This document shows, in pieces, positions 8,261 to 17,408 of a stretch of DNA of 54,666 bases. Origin of the DNA: Nitrospira sp. GTDB taxonomy: Bacteria > Nitrospirota > Nitrospiria > Nitrospirales > Nitrospiraceae. The notes beneath the pieces are model-generated. The model saw only the letters and a program-made list of their open reading frames with translations, was not told where the DNA came from and searched no databases. Where the stretch lies: NCBI GenBank assembly GCA_018242685.1, contig JAFEBM010000039.1, positions 1-54,666 on the forward strand, given 5' to 3'. How positions within the stretch are numbered: position 1 is the stretch's first letter; every line of letters begins with the position of its first letter. The position numbers and the translations under genes are program-made.

Positions 8261-9172
8261 ATGGCAAGCACAGAAGCTCGCATCGGATTCGTCGGGGTAG
8301 GTCGAATGGGCGCCAATATGGCCAGGCGATTGAAAGAACGGGGATACCGGATCACGGCGGTTCAGGACCGCCATACCGACGCATCGGAATCCTTGGCTCA
8401 GGAACTGGACTCGGAAGCGGCCCCATCACCGGCGCGCGTGGCTGAACTATCGGATATCGTCATCACCGTCGTATCAGACGACGCGGCAATGCGGGATATT
8501 TACGCAGAACAGAATCGGGCCGGTCTCATGACTCACGCGAACGATCGGCTGTTCATCAACTGCGCGACCCTCACGCCGGCGCTTCATATCGACATCGAAA
8601 AAGGAGTTGAACGGCACGGCGGTTCGAGCCTTGAAGCCTGCATGGCGAGCAGCATCACCCAGGCTCGCCAGGGCACCCTGTATCTCATGTGCGGAGGCAA
8701 GCAGGAGGTGTTCAACCGGGCTCGCCCGCTGCTGGACACCCTCGGCACGAGGGTGCGACATATCGGCCCTGCCGGCGAGGCGGCAAAGGTCAAAGCGCTT
8801 GTGAACATGGTGATGAACGGCAATACTGCCGCGTTGGCCGAAGGGTTAGGCCTGGGAGCGGCGCTGGGAATCGATCTGACTCTCCTGCGTGAGGTATTCA
8901 GTCAGACCGGAGCGGCTTCGCGAGTATTGGAAACGGACGGAGAAGATATGCAGTTACGTGCGCACGACTGTTACTTCTCGGCAACCCACGCCGCGAAAGA
9001 CTCGGCCATCGCGCTCGACTTGGCGCAGAATGTCGGTCTCTCGCTTCCCGTCGCGCTCGCAACCTTGGGCCAGTACCGGCGCTTGATGCAATTGGAAAAA
9101 GGCGATTTGGATAAATCAGCGGTTGCAGAACTGACCTTCCTCGACAGAACTCCCTCTCGGCTCCCGACGTAA
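8261..9172 (+). CDS. NAD(P)-dependent beta-hydroxyacid dehydrogenase family protein
   Basis: A member of the 6-phosphogluconate/3-hydroxyisobutyrate dehydrogenase family, which oxidises beta-hydroxyacids or reduces semialdehydes such as glyoxylate. The Rossmann motif GFVGVGRMGANMARRL is at residues 9-24. The catalytic lysine lies in AAKVKALVNMVMNGN at about 172-186, and the all-helical C-terminal domain is complete (303 residues, normal length). The family substrate signature (usually DAPVSGG) is changed here to EACMASS, so the exact substrate cannot be given. AAAGGA precedes the ATG, 39 bp after the lipoprotein gene, so the two may be co-transcribed. Confidence 0.85.
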   Translation: MASTEARIGFVGVGRMGANMARRLKERGYRITAVQDRHTDASESLAQELDSEAAPSPARVAELSDIVITVVSDDAAMRDIYAEQNRAGLMTHANDRLFINCATLTPALHIDIEKGVERHGGSSLEACMASSITQARQGTLYLMCGGKQEVFNRARPLLDTLGTRVRHIGPAGEAAKVKALVNMVMNGNTAALAEGLGLGAALGIDLTLLREVFSQTGAASRVLETDGEDMQLRAHDCYFSATHAAKDSAIALDLAQNVGLSLPVALATLGQYRRLMQLEKGDLDKSAVAELTFLDRTPSRLPT

Positions 9173-9243
9173 CCGGCTGTGGGAAAACTCTCCCGAAAAA
9201 TATGGGCGGAAGTTTCCGTTCGACGCTAATACCAGAATAACTT

Positions 9244-9365
9244 CAGGATGCTCAAAAAGGCTGTCCGGCAAGGCCGCAGCGAGCGAAGAGGCGAGGCGTA
9301 CGCTTCGGTACGTTGAGCCTCTGAGCAACGCGAGAACGCTGCTGGCGGCCTTTTTCAGCATCCTG
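9244..9365. repeat. Dispersed palindromic repeat, copy 3
   Basis: A 122-bp unit whose ends are an almost perfect inverted pair (CAGGATGCTCAAAAAGGC and GCCTTTTTCAGCATCCTG). The interior folds back through GAGGC...GCCTC around the same GTACGCTTCGGTACG hairpin. It lies between convergent genes and ends 10 bp before the stop codon of the DsbA-like gene. Confidence 0.9.
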
Positions 9366-9374
9366 GTAAATCGG

Positions 9375-9947
9375 TTACATAAAGAACTGTCTGACCTGTT
9401 CCTCAGGCACACATCCCACGAGCAGATCGCCCTCCGGGGACACGAGTAAAGGAACTCCATTTTGACCTGTCGCATGCCAAGACGTTTCCCATTTCTGTGC
9501 GAAGATCTGGTTCTGTCCGTCAACGTCTTCAGCAAAATGTTCTCCCGCCAACTCCTGTAAAATCGATGGATCAGAAATGTCTCGGCCGTCGCGCCAAAAC
9601 GCACGATACGTCCGCTGAACAAAGCCCATCCCGCTCAGTACATCCTTTTGTAAGAGCCCGATTGCCTGTTCAATCGCCGGCAAAGTATTCGGCTTCCCCG
9701 GCGGCAACGCGATGGGCAACCCCGGCGCCAATCGCTCCACCATCGCGACCTCGTGCCGCAATTCCGCTCCCAATGAACCGCTCCACGGCTTCATGGGGCG
9801 AGGCAACTGCGGCGCATGTTGCACTCCGCGCCATTCACACCGGTCGATCAGACGCAAGTCGTACAACCGTTCGTGCAGCGCGTAACAGAAGGGACAGTTG
9901 AAATCGCCGTAGAGAATAAATTTATCGACGGCAGGACTACTCATCAT
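9375..9947 (-). CDS. DsbA-family thiol oxidoreductase
   Basis: A thioredoxin-fold protein of 190 residues in the DsbA/2-hydroxychromene-2-carboxylate isomerase superfamily. The redox motif CPFC is at residues 18-21 (GDFNCPFCYAL), the helical insertion follows, and a cis-Pro loop is present in NGVPLLVS. There is no signal peptide, so unlike classical DsbA it should be cytoplasmic, closer to the FrnE-like group. Its substrate is unknown. It is encoded alone, convergent with the dehydrogenase gene, and two tandem ATG codons (9947, 9944) are possible starts without a strong ribosome binding site. Confidence 0.8.
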   Translation of the reverse strand: MMSSPAVDKFILYGDFNCPFCYALHERLYDLRLIDRCEWRGVQHAPQLPRPMKPWSGSLGAELRHEVAMVERLAPGLPIALPPGKPNTLPAIEQAIGLLQKDVLSGMGFVQRTYRAFWRDGRDISDPSILQELAGEHFAEDVDGQNQIFAQKWETSWHATGQNGVPLLVSPEGDLLVGCVPEEQVRQFFM

Positions 9948-10023
9948 GGTATCACTTTACCGAAGTGGCTCGACCGAGTCTACCCCACCGGTAAAGGGAG
10001 AACCACCAGAGCGCCAGACTGTA

Positions 10024-11958
10024 TCAGGAGCCGATGTTGCGTAACAATTCTTCAAGATTCGCACGGAGGACGGTCAAGGTGACCGGCTTCGTCACGACTC
10101 GATCCATGCCGGCCAGCCGACACTTCCGGGCTTCTTCGTCGGACGTATGACCGGTAAGAGCCACAATAGGCAGATGGTTCGGCGTCCCTTCTTCACGGCG
10201 ACGAACTTCTCGGGTCGCTTCATAGCCATCCATCTCGGGCATCTCACAATCCATGAACACGACGTCATACGCTGTTCGACTGATGGCCTCCACCACTTCG
10301 CAACCAGTACGAGCAACTTCAACCTGGCAACCAAGTTTCTGTAAGAACTTACAGGCCACAACTTGATTGATTTCATTGTCATCCGCGACCAGGATACGCA
10401 GCGGCCCCACCGGTTCTCCTGCACCGCGTTGATCCGCGCCCAGCGACGAGGCTACCGGATCCCGATGAATGGCCGGAAGAAGGTTGGTGGTATAGGCGAA
10501 CGTACTCCCCTGACCGAACACACTGTCGACCGTAATGATCCCGCCCATCAATTCGACGAGCTGACGGCAGATCATGAGACCGAGACCTGTTCCCCCAAAT
10601 CGTCTTGCGGTCGAAGCATCAGCTTGTACGTAGGCCATAAACAACTGAGCTTGTTGCTCACGGGTGAGCCCGATGCCCGTATCTTGAACGCTCCACTGCA
10701 GTACCACCTCCTCTGAGCTGTCCGATGGTGTTGACTGTACAGACACGGCAATCGTGACCCCTCCATGTTGAGTAAACTTGATCGCATTCCCGACGAGATT
10801 GAAGAGGATTTGTCGCAGTCTGACCGGATCACCTCGAAATTCCTCCGGGGCATCGGCATCAATCTTCACCGAAAGCGTAAGACCTTTGTGGGCGGCCAGT
10901 CCCTCCGCCAACGTCGTGACGTCGCGGATCAGCGCCCGCAGATTGACATCAGCCACTTCGAGGGTCATCTTACCGGCTTCGATTTTTGAAAAATCGAGAA
11001 TGTCGTTCACCAACGTCAACAACGCCTCTGCCGAACGATGCATCGTTTCAATCAGCTCCTTCTGTTGACCGGTCAACGATGTGTCTCTAAGGAGTTGCGT
11101 GCATCCCAGCACCCCGTTCATCGGAGTCCGAAGTTCATGGCTCATCGTGGCGAGAAAGATCCCTTTCGCTCTGGCGGATTCTTCAGCGGCTTCTTTTGCA
11201 CGGCGCAAGGCCACATCCGAGGTGATATCAAGCCCATACGCACGGACGAGTTCCAACTCTCTCAGGGGGAAGAACGACCAGGCGATGACCCGATCAGCAG
11301 CGACATGTTCAACCCGCGACAACGCGGAATCGGTCGCCAGGCACTCGTGCAGTATTGTCGATAGATTTGCCGGGAACATCGCTTCAATGCCGGCTTCAAG
11401 AAGTCCACATTGCCCCATCACATTCAGCATGCCGCTGTTGGCATAGAGCATGGCGCCTATCGCGTCAAACTCTACAATAGGATTTGGCGCATCCTCGGCC
11501 AACCGCGCGGCGCGTTGGACATCCCGCTGAACCTCCATCGCGTCGGTCAGATCACGGACGACCACCAGGCCACCGACCGGCACGCCTTGGTGCGTCCTCC
11601 GCCAGAATGAAAGCGATAGCTCGAACTGAGCCCCGTCCTCTCGATTCCAAACATGGGAAGGGATTACGACAGACTCGCCGGTATTCGCCAGCCGAGTGAA
11701 TGGACACTGGGTCGCCCCACTCTTGTCCGACGCAAGACAGCCAAGAAGGTCGTGAAACTCCTGTCCGATGACATCACGTGTTCTGCCGACAAGTTGTCGC
11801 GCGGCAGGATTGAGAAAGATGATGTGACCTGCTTGGTCCGTAATAAAGATCGCTTCTGTTGAAGCCCCGAGAATGAGGGAGATGTCCTCTCGGGTCGGCA
11901 GCCAAGCCGGCGAACCATTGGAAGGATGGTCGGAGATGGGTGCGGCAGGAACCGTCAT
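10024..11958 (-). CDS. PAS-domain hybrid histidine kinase with receiver domain
   Basis: A soluble hybrid sensor kinase of 644 residues. Domains in order: PAS (about 25-140), a second more divergent PAS (about 150-245), HisKA with the phosphorylated His274 (MSHELRTPMNG), HATPase_c (about 380-500, with NLVGNAIKFTQ, DTGIG and GGTGLGL), and a C-terminal receiver domain with Asp570 (FMDCEMPEMDG) and the conserved Lys in VTKPV. No membrane segment is seen, so it senses a cytoplasmic signal. Phosphate would move from the kinase to its own receiver and then to an Hpt partner that is not encoded nearby. Confidence 0.93.
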   Translation of the reverse strand: MTVPAAPISDHPSNGSPAWLPTREDISLILGASTEAIFITDQAGHIIFLNPAARQLVGRTRDVIGQEFHDLLGCLASDKSGATQCPFTRLANTGESVVIPSHVWNREDGAQFELSLSFWRRTHQGVPVGGLVVVRDLTDAMEVQRDVQRAARLAEDAPNPIVEFDAIGAMLYANSGMLNVMGQCGLLEAGIEAMFPANLSTILHECLATDSALSRVEHVAADRVIAWSFFPLRELELVRAYGLDITSDVALRRAKEAAEESARAKGIFLATMSHELRTPMNGVLGCTQLLRDTSLTGQQKELIETMHRSAEALLTLVNDILDFSKIEAGKMTLEVADVNLRALIRDVTTLAEGLAAHKGLTLSVKIDADAPEEFRGDPVRLRQILFNLVGNAIKFTQHGGVTIAVSVQSTPSDSSEEVVLQWSVQDTGIGLTREQQAQLFMAYVQADASTARRFGGTGLGLMICRQLVELMGGIITVDSVFGQGSTFAYTTNLLPAIHRDPVASSLGADQRGAGEPVGPLRILVADDNEINQVVACKFLQKLGCQVEVARTGCEVVEAISRTAYDVVFMDCEMPEMDGYEATREVRRREEGTPNHLPIVALTGHTSDEEARKCRLAGMDRVVTKPVTLTVLRANLEELLRNIGS

Positions 11959-12247
11959 CCGTTGACCTGCATCATTATCGTCTCAGCGGTACAGAGAGAT
12001 CGGTCTGTCAGTCATACCTTATCGGTACCTACGGGTATTTTCTGAATCGAGGAACTTGATAAGGTCATGCCGGGGAGCGACTCGGTGTAGCACCCCGTTC
12101 GCGGTTGCGGGCGAACAATCCAACTATACCGTATGTGCTCGATTATACTGGTTTGTGGCGGTCGTCCGCAGTTGTCACAGGTCGGTCTCTGCTACACTTC
12201 AAGTAACCGTATGCTCAAGTATTAGATCAAACGGCCGATACAGTGTT

Positions 12248-12348
12248 CGACAGGGTGAAAAAGGCAAACCACCCGAGAGGGTGGGACGCAAAGCCGAGGG
12301 ACCTTAACAGGGACGAAACATGTTCCAGGGTCAGCCTAGCTGCCACAC
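12248..12348 (+). promoter_or_regulatory. Cyclic di-GMP-I (GEMM-I) riboswitch
   Basis: The core AAAAAGGCAAACCACCC, a GNRA tetraloop (GAGA), GGGTGGGACGCAAAGCC, then a second stem ending GGGTCAGCCTAGCTGCC match the GEMM-I consensus closely, including the tetraloop and the receptor side. It lies 84 bp upstream of the flagellar rod-like gene. No U-tract terminator follows; a small hairpin (TTCAGT-CTCA-ACTGAA, 12404-12419) abuts the GGAGG ribosome binding site, so control at the level of translation is plausible. Confidence 0.92.
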
Positions 12349-12431
12349 AATCGACGATCTGAACAGTCAGGCTCTCCCATTCCCCCGGCGCCTTCCTCTG
12401 GATTTCAGTCTCAACTGAATGGAGGTGCCGC

Positions 12432-12785
12432 ATGATTTCCGCCATCCATACAGCACTCTCAGGTCTGACGGCATTCAGCAAACAGATCGAGGTTGTTGCG
12501 CACAATGTCGCCAACGTCAATACCGACGGGTTCAAGAAATCCGGAACAGAGTTCGTCGAAATTCCCAGCGGTGGGGTCTTGCCTGTCGTTGAAAAAGACG
12601 ACTCATCCGGCCCGGCCGTTCTTCGCAACAGTACCGGCAATCAGACCATGGTCGAACTCTCGAACGTCGATCTTGGTGAGGAAACTGTGCAACAGATCGC
12701 GGCTCAACGTAGCTTGGAAGCGAATCTCCAGACCTTACGAACGGGAGATGCCTTACTCGGCAGTATCCTGGACATCAGAAAGTGA
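12432..12785 (+). CDS. Orphan flagellar basal-body rod protein (FlgC-like)
   Basis: A 117-residue protein of the flagellar rod/hook family. It has the N-terminal rod motif (SGLTAFSKQIEVVAHNVANVNTDG) and the C-terminal rod motif (VDLGEETVQQIAAQRSLEANLQTLRT), joined by a short linker, so it is about the size of FlgB or FlgC. These proteins are exported by the flagellar type III system and polymerise in the rod. No other flagellar gene is in the window. GGAGG at 12421-12425 sets the ATG. The upstream c-di-GMP riboswitch implies expression that depends on this second messenger. Confidence 0.85.
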   Translation: MISAIHTALSGLTAFSKQIEVVAHNVANVNTDGFKKSGTEFVEIPSGGVLPVVEKDDSSGPAVLRNSTGNQTMVELSNVDLGEETVQQIAAQRSLEANLQTLRTGDALLGSILDIRK

Positions 12786-12888
12786 AGGCTGATGTTGGGA
12801 TCTCGACTTTCGCCTCAACCGTAACCTCAGCCTTAATCTTGGACCTTCCGAATAGCATTCTTTCCCACCTTTATGCTATGTCGAGGCC

Positions 12889-15063
12889 ATGGCTTGCCCC
12901 CGTGTCTTGTTGTTGATTCCTCCCTTGACTCAGCTGAACACTCCCTACCCATCCACCGCCTATTTAACCGGGTTTCTTCAGTCCCGTGGAGTCGAGGCAG
13001 AGCAAGCCGACTTGGGCATCGAGATGGTGTTGCGCCTATTCAGTCCCGAGGGGATCCGGACTGTCTTCCGACAACTTCACGGCCAGGAGGGCTCACTTCC
13101 CAAGGAAGCCCTCGGGATGATGAGGGATGAACAGGCCTACGTAAAAATGATCGGACCGGTCGTCGCCTTCCTGCAGGGCAAAACCCCCAAGATTGCCGCT
13201 CGCTTGATTGAATCAGGACTGTTGCCTCAGGGCCCGCGATTCCGGGGGCGTCGGAAATTCGCACGTTCTGTATCAGTGACTGATAGGGCCAAACAATGGG
13301 CGACATTCTTCCTCGAAGATCTTGCCGATTTGGTGCAAGCCACCATTACACCGCACTTCGCCTTAAGCCGGTATGCCGAGCATATCGGGCGCAGCGCCTC
13401 ATCGTTTGATCAGATCGCTACCGCTTTGGAAGAGCCACCGAGTCTGACTGATGAATGGCTCCTGGATGCATTCTGGAACCACGTCAACCGCGTCAACCCG
13501 TCGCTGGTCTGTCTCTCTATACCGTTTCCGGGTAATCTCTATGGGGCATTCCTCATTGCGAAGGCGCTCAAAAAGCACCGTCCTGATCTGCCTGTGGCCA
13601 TCGGCGGCGGCTATGTGAACACGGAATTGCGCCGGGTTGCCGACCCTCGCGTGTTCGATTATGTCGACTTTATGACGTTCGACAACGGTGAACGGCCGCT
13701 GCTCTCCTTAATTGAACATATTTCCGGCTCGCGTCCACGCCGATCGCTGTGCCGCACGATGTATCGCCAAAACAATCGTGTAGTCTATGCCGATGATCCC
13801 TTGTCACGCGACTTCACGATGAACGACATCGGCTGTCCAACCTACCGTGGGCTGGAGCTGGATCGTTACCTGACCATTCTCGACAGCACCAATCCGATGC
13901 ACCGTCTCTGGTCGGAAGGCCATTGGAATAAACTGACCGTGGCCCACGGCTGCTATTGGAAGCAATGCACGTTTTGCGATATAGGACTCACCTACATCAG
14001 TCGGTACGAGATGACACCGACAGAGCGGCTCATCCGACAGATCGAACAACTCATGGCCGAAACGGGCCGGAGAGGATTTCATTTCGTTGATGAGGCCGCG
14101 CCACCATCAGCATTAAAGTCGCTGGCCCTTGCCCTCTTGGAACGGCAGATCGAGATCACCTGGTGGGGAAATATCCGCTTTGAAACCGCTTTTTCACCAG
14201 ACCTGTGTCGCCTTCTGTCCGCCTCCGGTTGTATCGCAGTGACGGCGGGGCTTGAGGCTGCCTCGGATCGGCTCCTGGACAATATGAAGAAAGGCATCAC
14301 CGTCGATCAGACCGCGTTGGTCGCTGCCGGGTTTAAAGATGCCGGCATCTTGATGCATGCCTATCTCATGTATGGTTGTCCATCGGAGACGATTCAAGAA
14401 ACCATCGATTCCCTCGAGCGAGTCCGCCAGCTTGTCGCGGCAGATCTCCTGCAATCAGCCTTTTGGCATCGTTTTACAGTCACGGCTCACAGCCCGGTTG
14501 GACTGGACCCCACAGCCCATGGCCTGCGCATTCTCGGGCCGGAATTTCAAGGCTTCGCAGAGAATGACCTTCTCCACCACGATGATCGAGGTGAAACACC
14601 GACTTGGATCGGTGAAGGGCTGCGACGATCACTCCTGAACTACCTTGAGCGACAGGGACTCGATCTCGATGTCCGTCAGTGGTTCGATGATGAGGTTCCT
14701 CGTTCTCAGGTATCTTCAACATGGCTCAGCCGCTTGCTCAAAAAGCGGACGATTGCTGACCATTCCGACCTAGAACGGCGTGTGGTCTGGCTGGGCGGAG
14801 CAGTGGCTTGTGAGCCGATTGGAAAGAGAGCAACCCTCACGGTTACCGGCTCCAAGCAGAGCCACGCCATCACACTCCCGGAACCGGATGCCCGATGGTT
14901 GGAGCAATTGATTAGAGACGCCACCCCGCAGCAGACATGTCAAACCTATCCGCATATGCGAGAGATCTGCCGACAGTTTCCAGGAAGTGAGTCACCATTC
15001 AACACCTTCCTGGCTACTTCTTCGTGGAAAAAGATACGCGACGCAGGTCTCGTGCTCGTGTAA
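12889..15063 (+). CDS. B12-binding-domain radical SAM protein
   Basis: A 724-residue enzyme. Residues about 1-330 form an extended N-terminal part ending in a cobalamin-binding-like Rossmann domain (SLVCLSIPFPGNLYGAFLIAKAL; AIGGGYVNTEL), and residues about 345-560 the radical SAM barrel. The cluster-binding cysteines are Cys355, Cys360 and Cys363 (HGCYWKQCTFCD), a CX4CX2C spacing rather than the usual CX3CX2C. The C-terminal 160 residues are not recognised. Such enzymes often methylate or rearrange unreactive carbons; the substrate is unknown. It is a single-gene unit with no clear biosynthetic partner, although the flagellar gene lies just upstream. Confidence 0.85.
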   Translation: MACPRVLLLIPPLTQLNTPYPSTAYLTGFLQSRGVEAEQADLGIEMVLRLFSPEGIRTVFRQLHGQEGSLPKEALGMMRDEQAYVKMIGPVVAFLQGKTPKIAARLIESGLLPQGPRFRGRRKFARSVSVTDRAKQWATFFLEDLADLVQATITPHFALSRYAEHIGRSASSFDQIATALEEPPSLTDEWLLDAFWNHVNRVNPSLVCLSIPFPGNLYGAFLIAKALKKHRPDLPVAIGGGYVNTELRRVADPRVFDYVDFMTFDNGERPLLSLIEHISGSRPRRSLCRTMYRQNNRVVYADDPLSRDFTMNDIGCPTYRGLELDRYLTILDSTNPMHRLWSEGHWNKLTVAHGCYWKQCTFCDIGLTYISRYEMTPTERLIRQIEQLMAETGRRGFHFVDEAAPPSALKSLALALLERQIEITWWGNIRFETAFSPDLCRLLSASGCIAVTAGLEAASDRLLDNMKKGITVDQTALVAAGFKDAGILMHAYLMYGCPSETIQETIDSLERVRQLVAADLLQSAFWHRFTVTAHSPVGLDPTAHGLRILGPEFQGFAENDLLHHDDRGETPTWIGEGLRRSLLNYLERQGLDLDVRQWFDDEVPRSQVSSTWLSRLLKKRTIADHSDLERRVVWLGGAVACEPIGKRATLTVTGSKQSHAITLPEPDARWLEQLIRDATPQQTCQTYPHMREICRQFPGSESPFNTFLATSSWKKIRDAGLVLV

Positions 15064-15105
15064 CGTTCCAATCTTTCTACTTGTCCGCGAACAGGGTGTA
15101 GGAGA

Positions 15106-15151
15106 ACAAAAACCAAGAGCCGGAACCCAGCATGTGGATTCCGGCTCTTGG
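15106..15151 (-). terminator. Rho-independent terminator of the porin gene
   Basis: A perfect 13-bp stem (CCAAGAGCCGGAA at 15113-15125 with its inverse at 15139-15151) is followed on the minus strand by a TTTTTGT tract (15106-15112). It sits 34 bp after the porin stop codon. Confidence 0.9.
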
Positions 15152-15184
15152 CGGAGAAGAGACGTTCTCGTTGACGTGAGCTGG

Positions 15185-16468
15185 TTAGTACTGCAACTGC
15201 AACGCCACGTGGAACGAATCGGCCTTATTTCCTTGCGCATTGGGCCCATAGTTACCAAAGACACCCTTGGTTTCGATATCGCCATACCGACCGTAGGCAG
15301 AAATACGAGCATTGTGGCCGGAGATGATATAGTTCACGCCATACTCAAATTCCTGCCGCATAGAGCTGTACAGTGGACTGACGCTCGTGAACCTCACGTA
15401 GGGCTGGAACCGTCCCATGCCGACCTCCTGTGGAATTAGGTACAATCCATAGGCTGTCCAAGAGTGGCCATTGAATACACAGAAACAAGTGCCAGGGTTA
15501 TTGGTAAACGCACCGGTCCCATAGTTGGCGAAAAACCGTTTGAATTCGCCGTTGAACGTAAACACACCCATATTGTTCGGGAGAACCTTTTCGAACAACA
15601 GATCGACAGAAAGTCCGGTGAAATCAGACACATTGCTACCGGTGAGGTTTCCTGCACCATCTTTTTGGTGCTGCACGTTACCGGCGATCGCGAGGATATC
15701 TCCGGCCGTCCCATAATAGGTACCGGCGGTGTAATAGCCTGGGCTCGGTTCATCGTTCAACAGATTCCACTGCAAACGTCCCGTGTACATCAAGCTGTTG
15801 CCCGTATTGGGTCCGTTCCTCAACCCCTGAGAGACAGTGGCGACATACAATAGATGGGTGCCGAAGGGGTGAATCTTGCCCCAGAAGGTCGCCCCATTGT
15901 CACGACCATAGAGTCCGGCTCCACCGTTCGCAGCGTTAAAATTGCTGCTGAAGTCGGCGGGGAAGAGCGGCGTCCTGAAACCATCGAAAGTCGCATGGTA
16001 AAAAGGACCGTTCAACTCACCACGTTCGCTCGGGAGCAACATGCGCCCGACCCAGATATTGACCATCTCATTGAACTCAAACTTGCCGATCGCATCGAGC
16101 AAGCCGATCGAGGAGTTCGCTCCAAAACCAGTCCCACCACCAACCTGCTGCGTACCGACAATATTACAGTTGAAGCAGTCCGTGTTGAACTCAAACTTCA
16201 CGTATTTGTGGACCTGCCCGTTGATGTAGATACGAGCGTTGTTGATGGTGAACTCATTGCTGTAGGCATGACCGTTCACCGCTCCATTCTCGAGGGAATT
16301 GAAGCTGGTGCGGATACCCATGCCGATGGAGATCCATTTGTCATCATCGGCCTTAATTGTTCCACCAGCATAGGCACTCGGCAGCGTGGATCCCATCCCA
16401 GCCACCAGCGCCACCATGGCCCCAGCAACTACAAATTGTTTCCACCGCCTCGCAACATGTCCCTTCAT
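15185..16468 (-). CDS. Outer-membrane porin (phosphate-selective porin O/P-like)
   Basis: A 427-residue beta-barrel protein. It starts with a signal peptide (MKGHVARRWKQFVVAGAMVA..., cleavage after SAYA), then many amphipathic strands with aromatic girdles, and ends in an aromatic-rich strand finishing LQLQY, as expected for BAM insertion. The first barrel part (WISIGMGIRTSFNS...FTINNARIYINGQVHKYVKFEFNTD) resembles Porin_O_P proteins. The ATG at 16468 is chosen because AAGGGAGGG lies about 8 bases upstream; the longer frame from 16510 would spoil the signal peptide. A strong terminator follows, consistent with high expression. The pair CFNC (about residues 97-100) could form a disulfide. Confidence 0.85.
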   Translation of the reverse strand: MKGHVARRWKQFVVAGAMVALVAGMGSTLPSAYAGGTIKADDDKWISIGMGIRTSFNSLENGAVNGHAYSNEFTINNARIYINGQVHKYVKFEFNTDCFNCNIVGTQQVGGGTGFGANSSIGLLDAIGKFEFNEMVNIWVGRMLLPSERGELNGPFYHATFDGFRTPLFPADFSSNFNAANGGAGLYGRDNGATFWGKIHPFGTHLLYVATVSQGLRNGPNTGNSLMYTGRLQWNLLNDEPSPGYYTAGTYYGTAGDILAIAGNVQHQKDGAGNLTGSNVSDFTGLSVDLLFEKVLPNNMGVFTFNGEFKRFFANYGTGAFTNNPGTCFCVFNGHSWTAYGLYLIPQEVGMGRFQPYVRFTSVSPLYSSMRQEFEYGVNYIISGHNARISAYGRYGDIETKGVFGNYGPNAQGNKADSFHVALQLQY

Positions 16469-16718
16469 ACTCATGCCCTCCCTTGTGAGTAATAAGAAAC
16501 CACTGCCCACCTACGCCTAGTGTTCAAAATCGTTCACCCCTGGGAAGTCGGCGGGAGTATGCCTAAAGCATCGAAATATGGCAAGAAAATTTTTGGCATC
16601 TCCCTGTGCACCACGTAAGAATACTCAGCAGGTTTCTTTCTGTAAAGGAAAACGAATAATGTGAACAAGAATACGTACCGAGCCGGATGCAGGATCGGTA
16701 CAGTCATGGTGAGGGACG

Positions 16719-16748
16719 GGGCAGAAGGTGCGACAGCACCTTCTGCCC
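16719..16748. terminator. Strong hairpin after the peroxiredoxin gene
   Basis: A perfect 13-bp stem (GGGCAGAAGGTGC and its inverse) closes a GACA loop, 24 bp past the peroxiredoxin stop. There is no U-tract on the minus strand, so it may protect the mRNA end or act with other factors. Confidence 0.5.
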
Positions 16749-16772
16749 ATTGGAGCGGGAATGATTCGATGA

Positions 16773-17408
16773 TTACCGATTCGGCTGCGGGGTATAGCGG
16801 AGATACGGCTTGACGGTGGTGAACCCTTTCGGGAAGAGCTGCTTCGCTTCCGCGTCGCCGACCGCGGGAGTAATGATGCAATCCTCGCCCTCTTTCCAGT
16901 TCGCCGGAGTGGCGACCTTGTACTTCGATGTCAATTGAAGCGAGTCGATCACTCTCAACAACTCATCGAAGTTTCGGCCGCAGGAAGCGGGATAGGTCAA
17001 CGTGAGTTTGACCTTCTTGTCCGGACCGATGATAAAGACCGAGCGCACCGTCATGTTGTCGATGGCGTTGGGATGGATCATATCGTACAACGTGGCGACC
17101 TTCTTATCCGGATCGGCGATGATGGGATAGTTCACCGTCGTCCTTTGAGTCTCGTTGATGTCGTTAACCCACCCTTTATGCGAATCCATCGGATCAACGC
17201 TGACCGCCATGACCTTCACCCCCCGCTTCTTGAACTCGGGCGAAATCTTGGCCATGGTCCCCAGCTCCGTCGTACACACCGGGGTATAGTCCTTGGGATG
17301 TGAAAAGAGGATCCCCCAACCGTTGCCCAGCCATTCGTGAAAATTAATCGTGCCCTCCGTCGTTTCCGCCGTAAAATTCGGCGCATCGTCGCCCAATCGT
17401 ATCGCCAT
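16773..17408 (-). CDS. 1-Cys peroxiredoxin
   Basis: A thiol peroxidase of 211 residues of the Prx6/1-Cys type that reduces hydrogen peroxide and organic peroxides. The peroxidatic Cys45 lies in the HPKDYTPVCTTE motif. The family-typical segments YPIIADPDKKVA and GRNFDELLRVIDSLQLT are present, as is the long C-terminal dimerisation arm (WKEGEDCIITPAV...KPYLRYTPQP). Two extra cysteines (143 and 177) exist, but neither is at the usual resolving position. The start at 17408 is supported by AAGGAGG just upstream. Longer frames extend into the divergent intergenic region. Probably a cytoplasmic stress protein. Confidence 0.93.
   Translation of the reverse strand: MAIRLGDDAPNFTAETTEGTINFHEWLGNGWGILFSHPKDYTPVCTTELGTMAKISPEFKKRGVKVMAVSVDPMDSHKGWVNDINETQRTTVNYPIIADPDKKVATLYDMIHPNAIDNMTVRSVFIIGPDKKVKLTLTYPASCGRNFDELLRVIDSLQLTSKYKVATPANWKEGEDCIITPAVGDAEAKQLFPKGFTTVKPYLRYTPQPNR

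Noticed and set aside
12785..12834. AAGGCTGA ... TCAGCCTT inverted repeat after the flagellar rod gene
   Set aside because: The loop is 34 bases and there is no U-tract. The stem is too weak to call a terminator.
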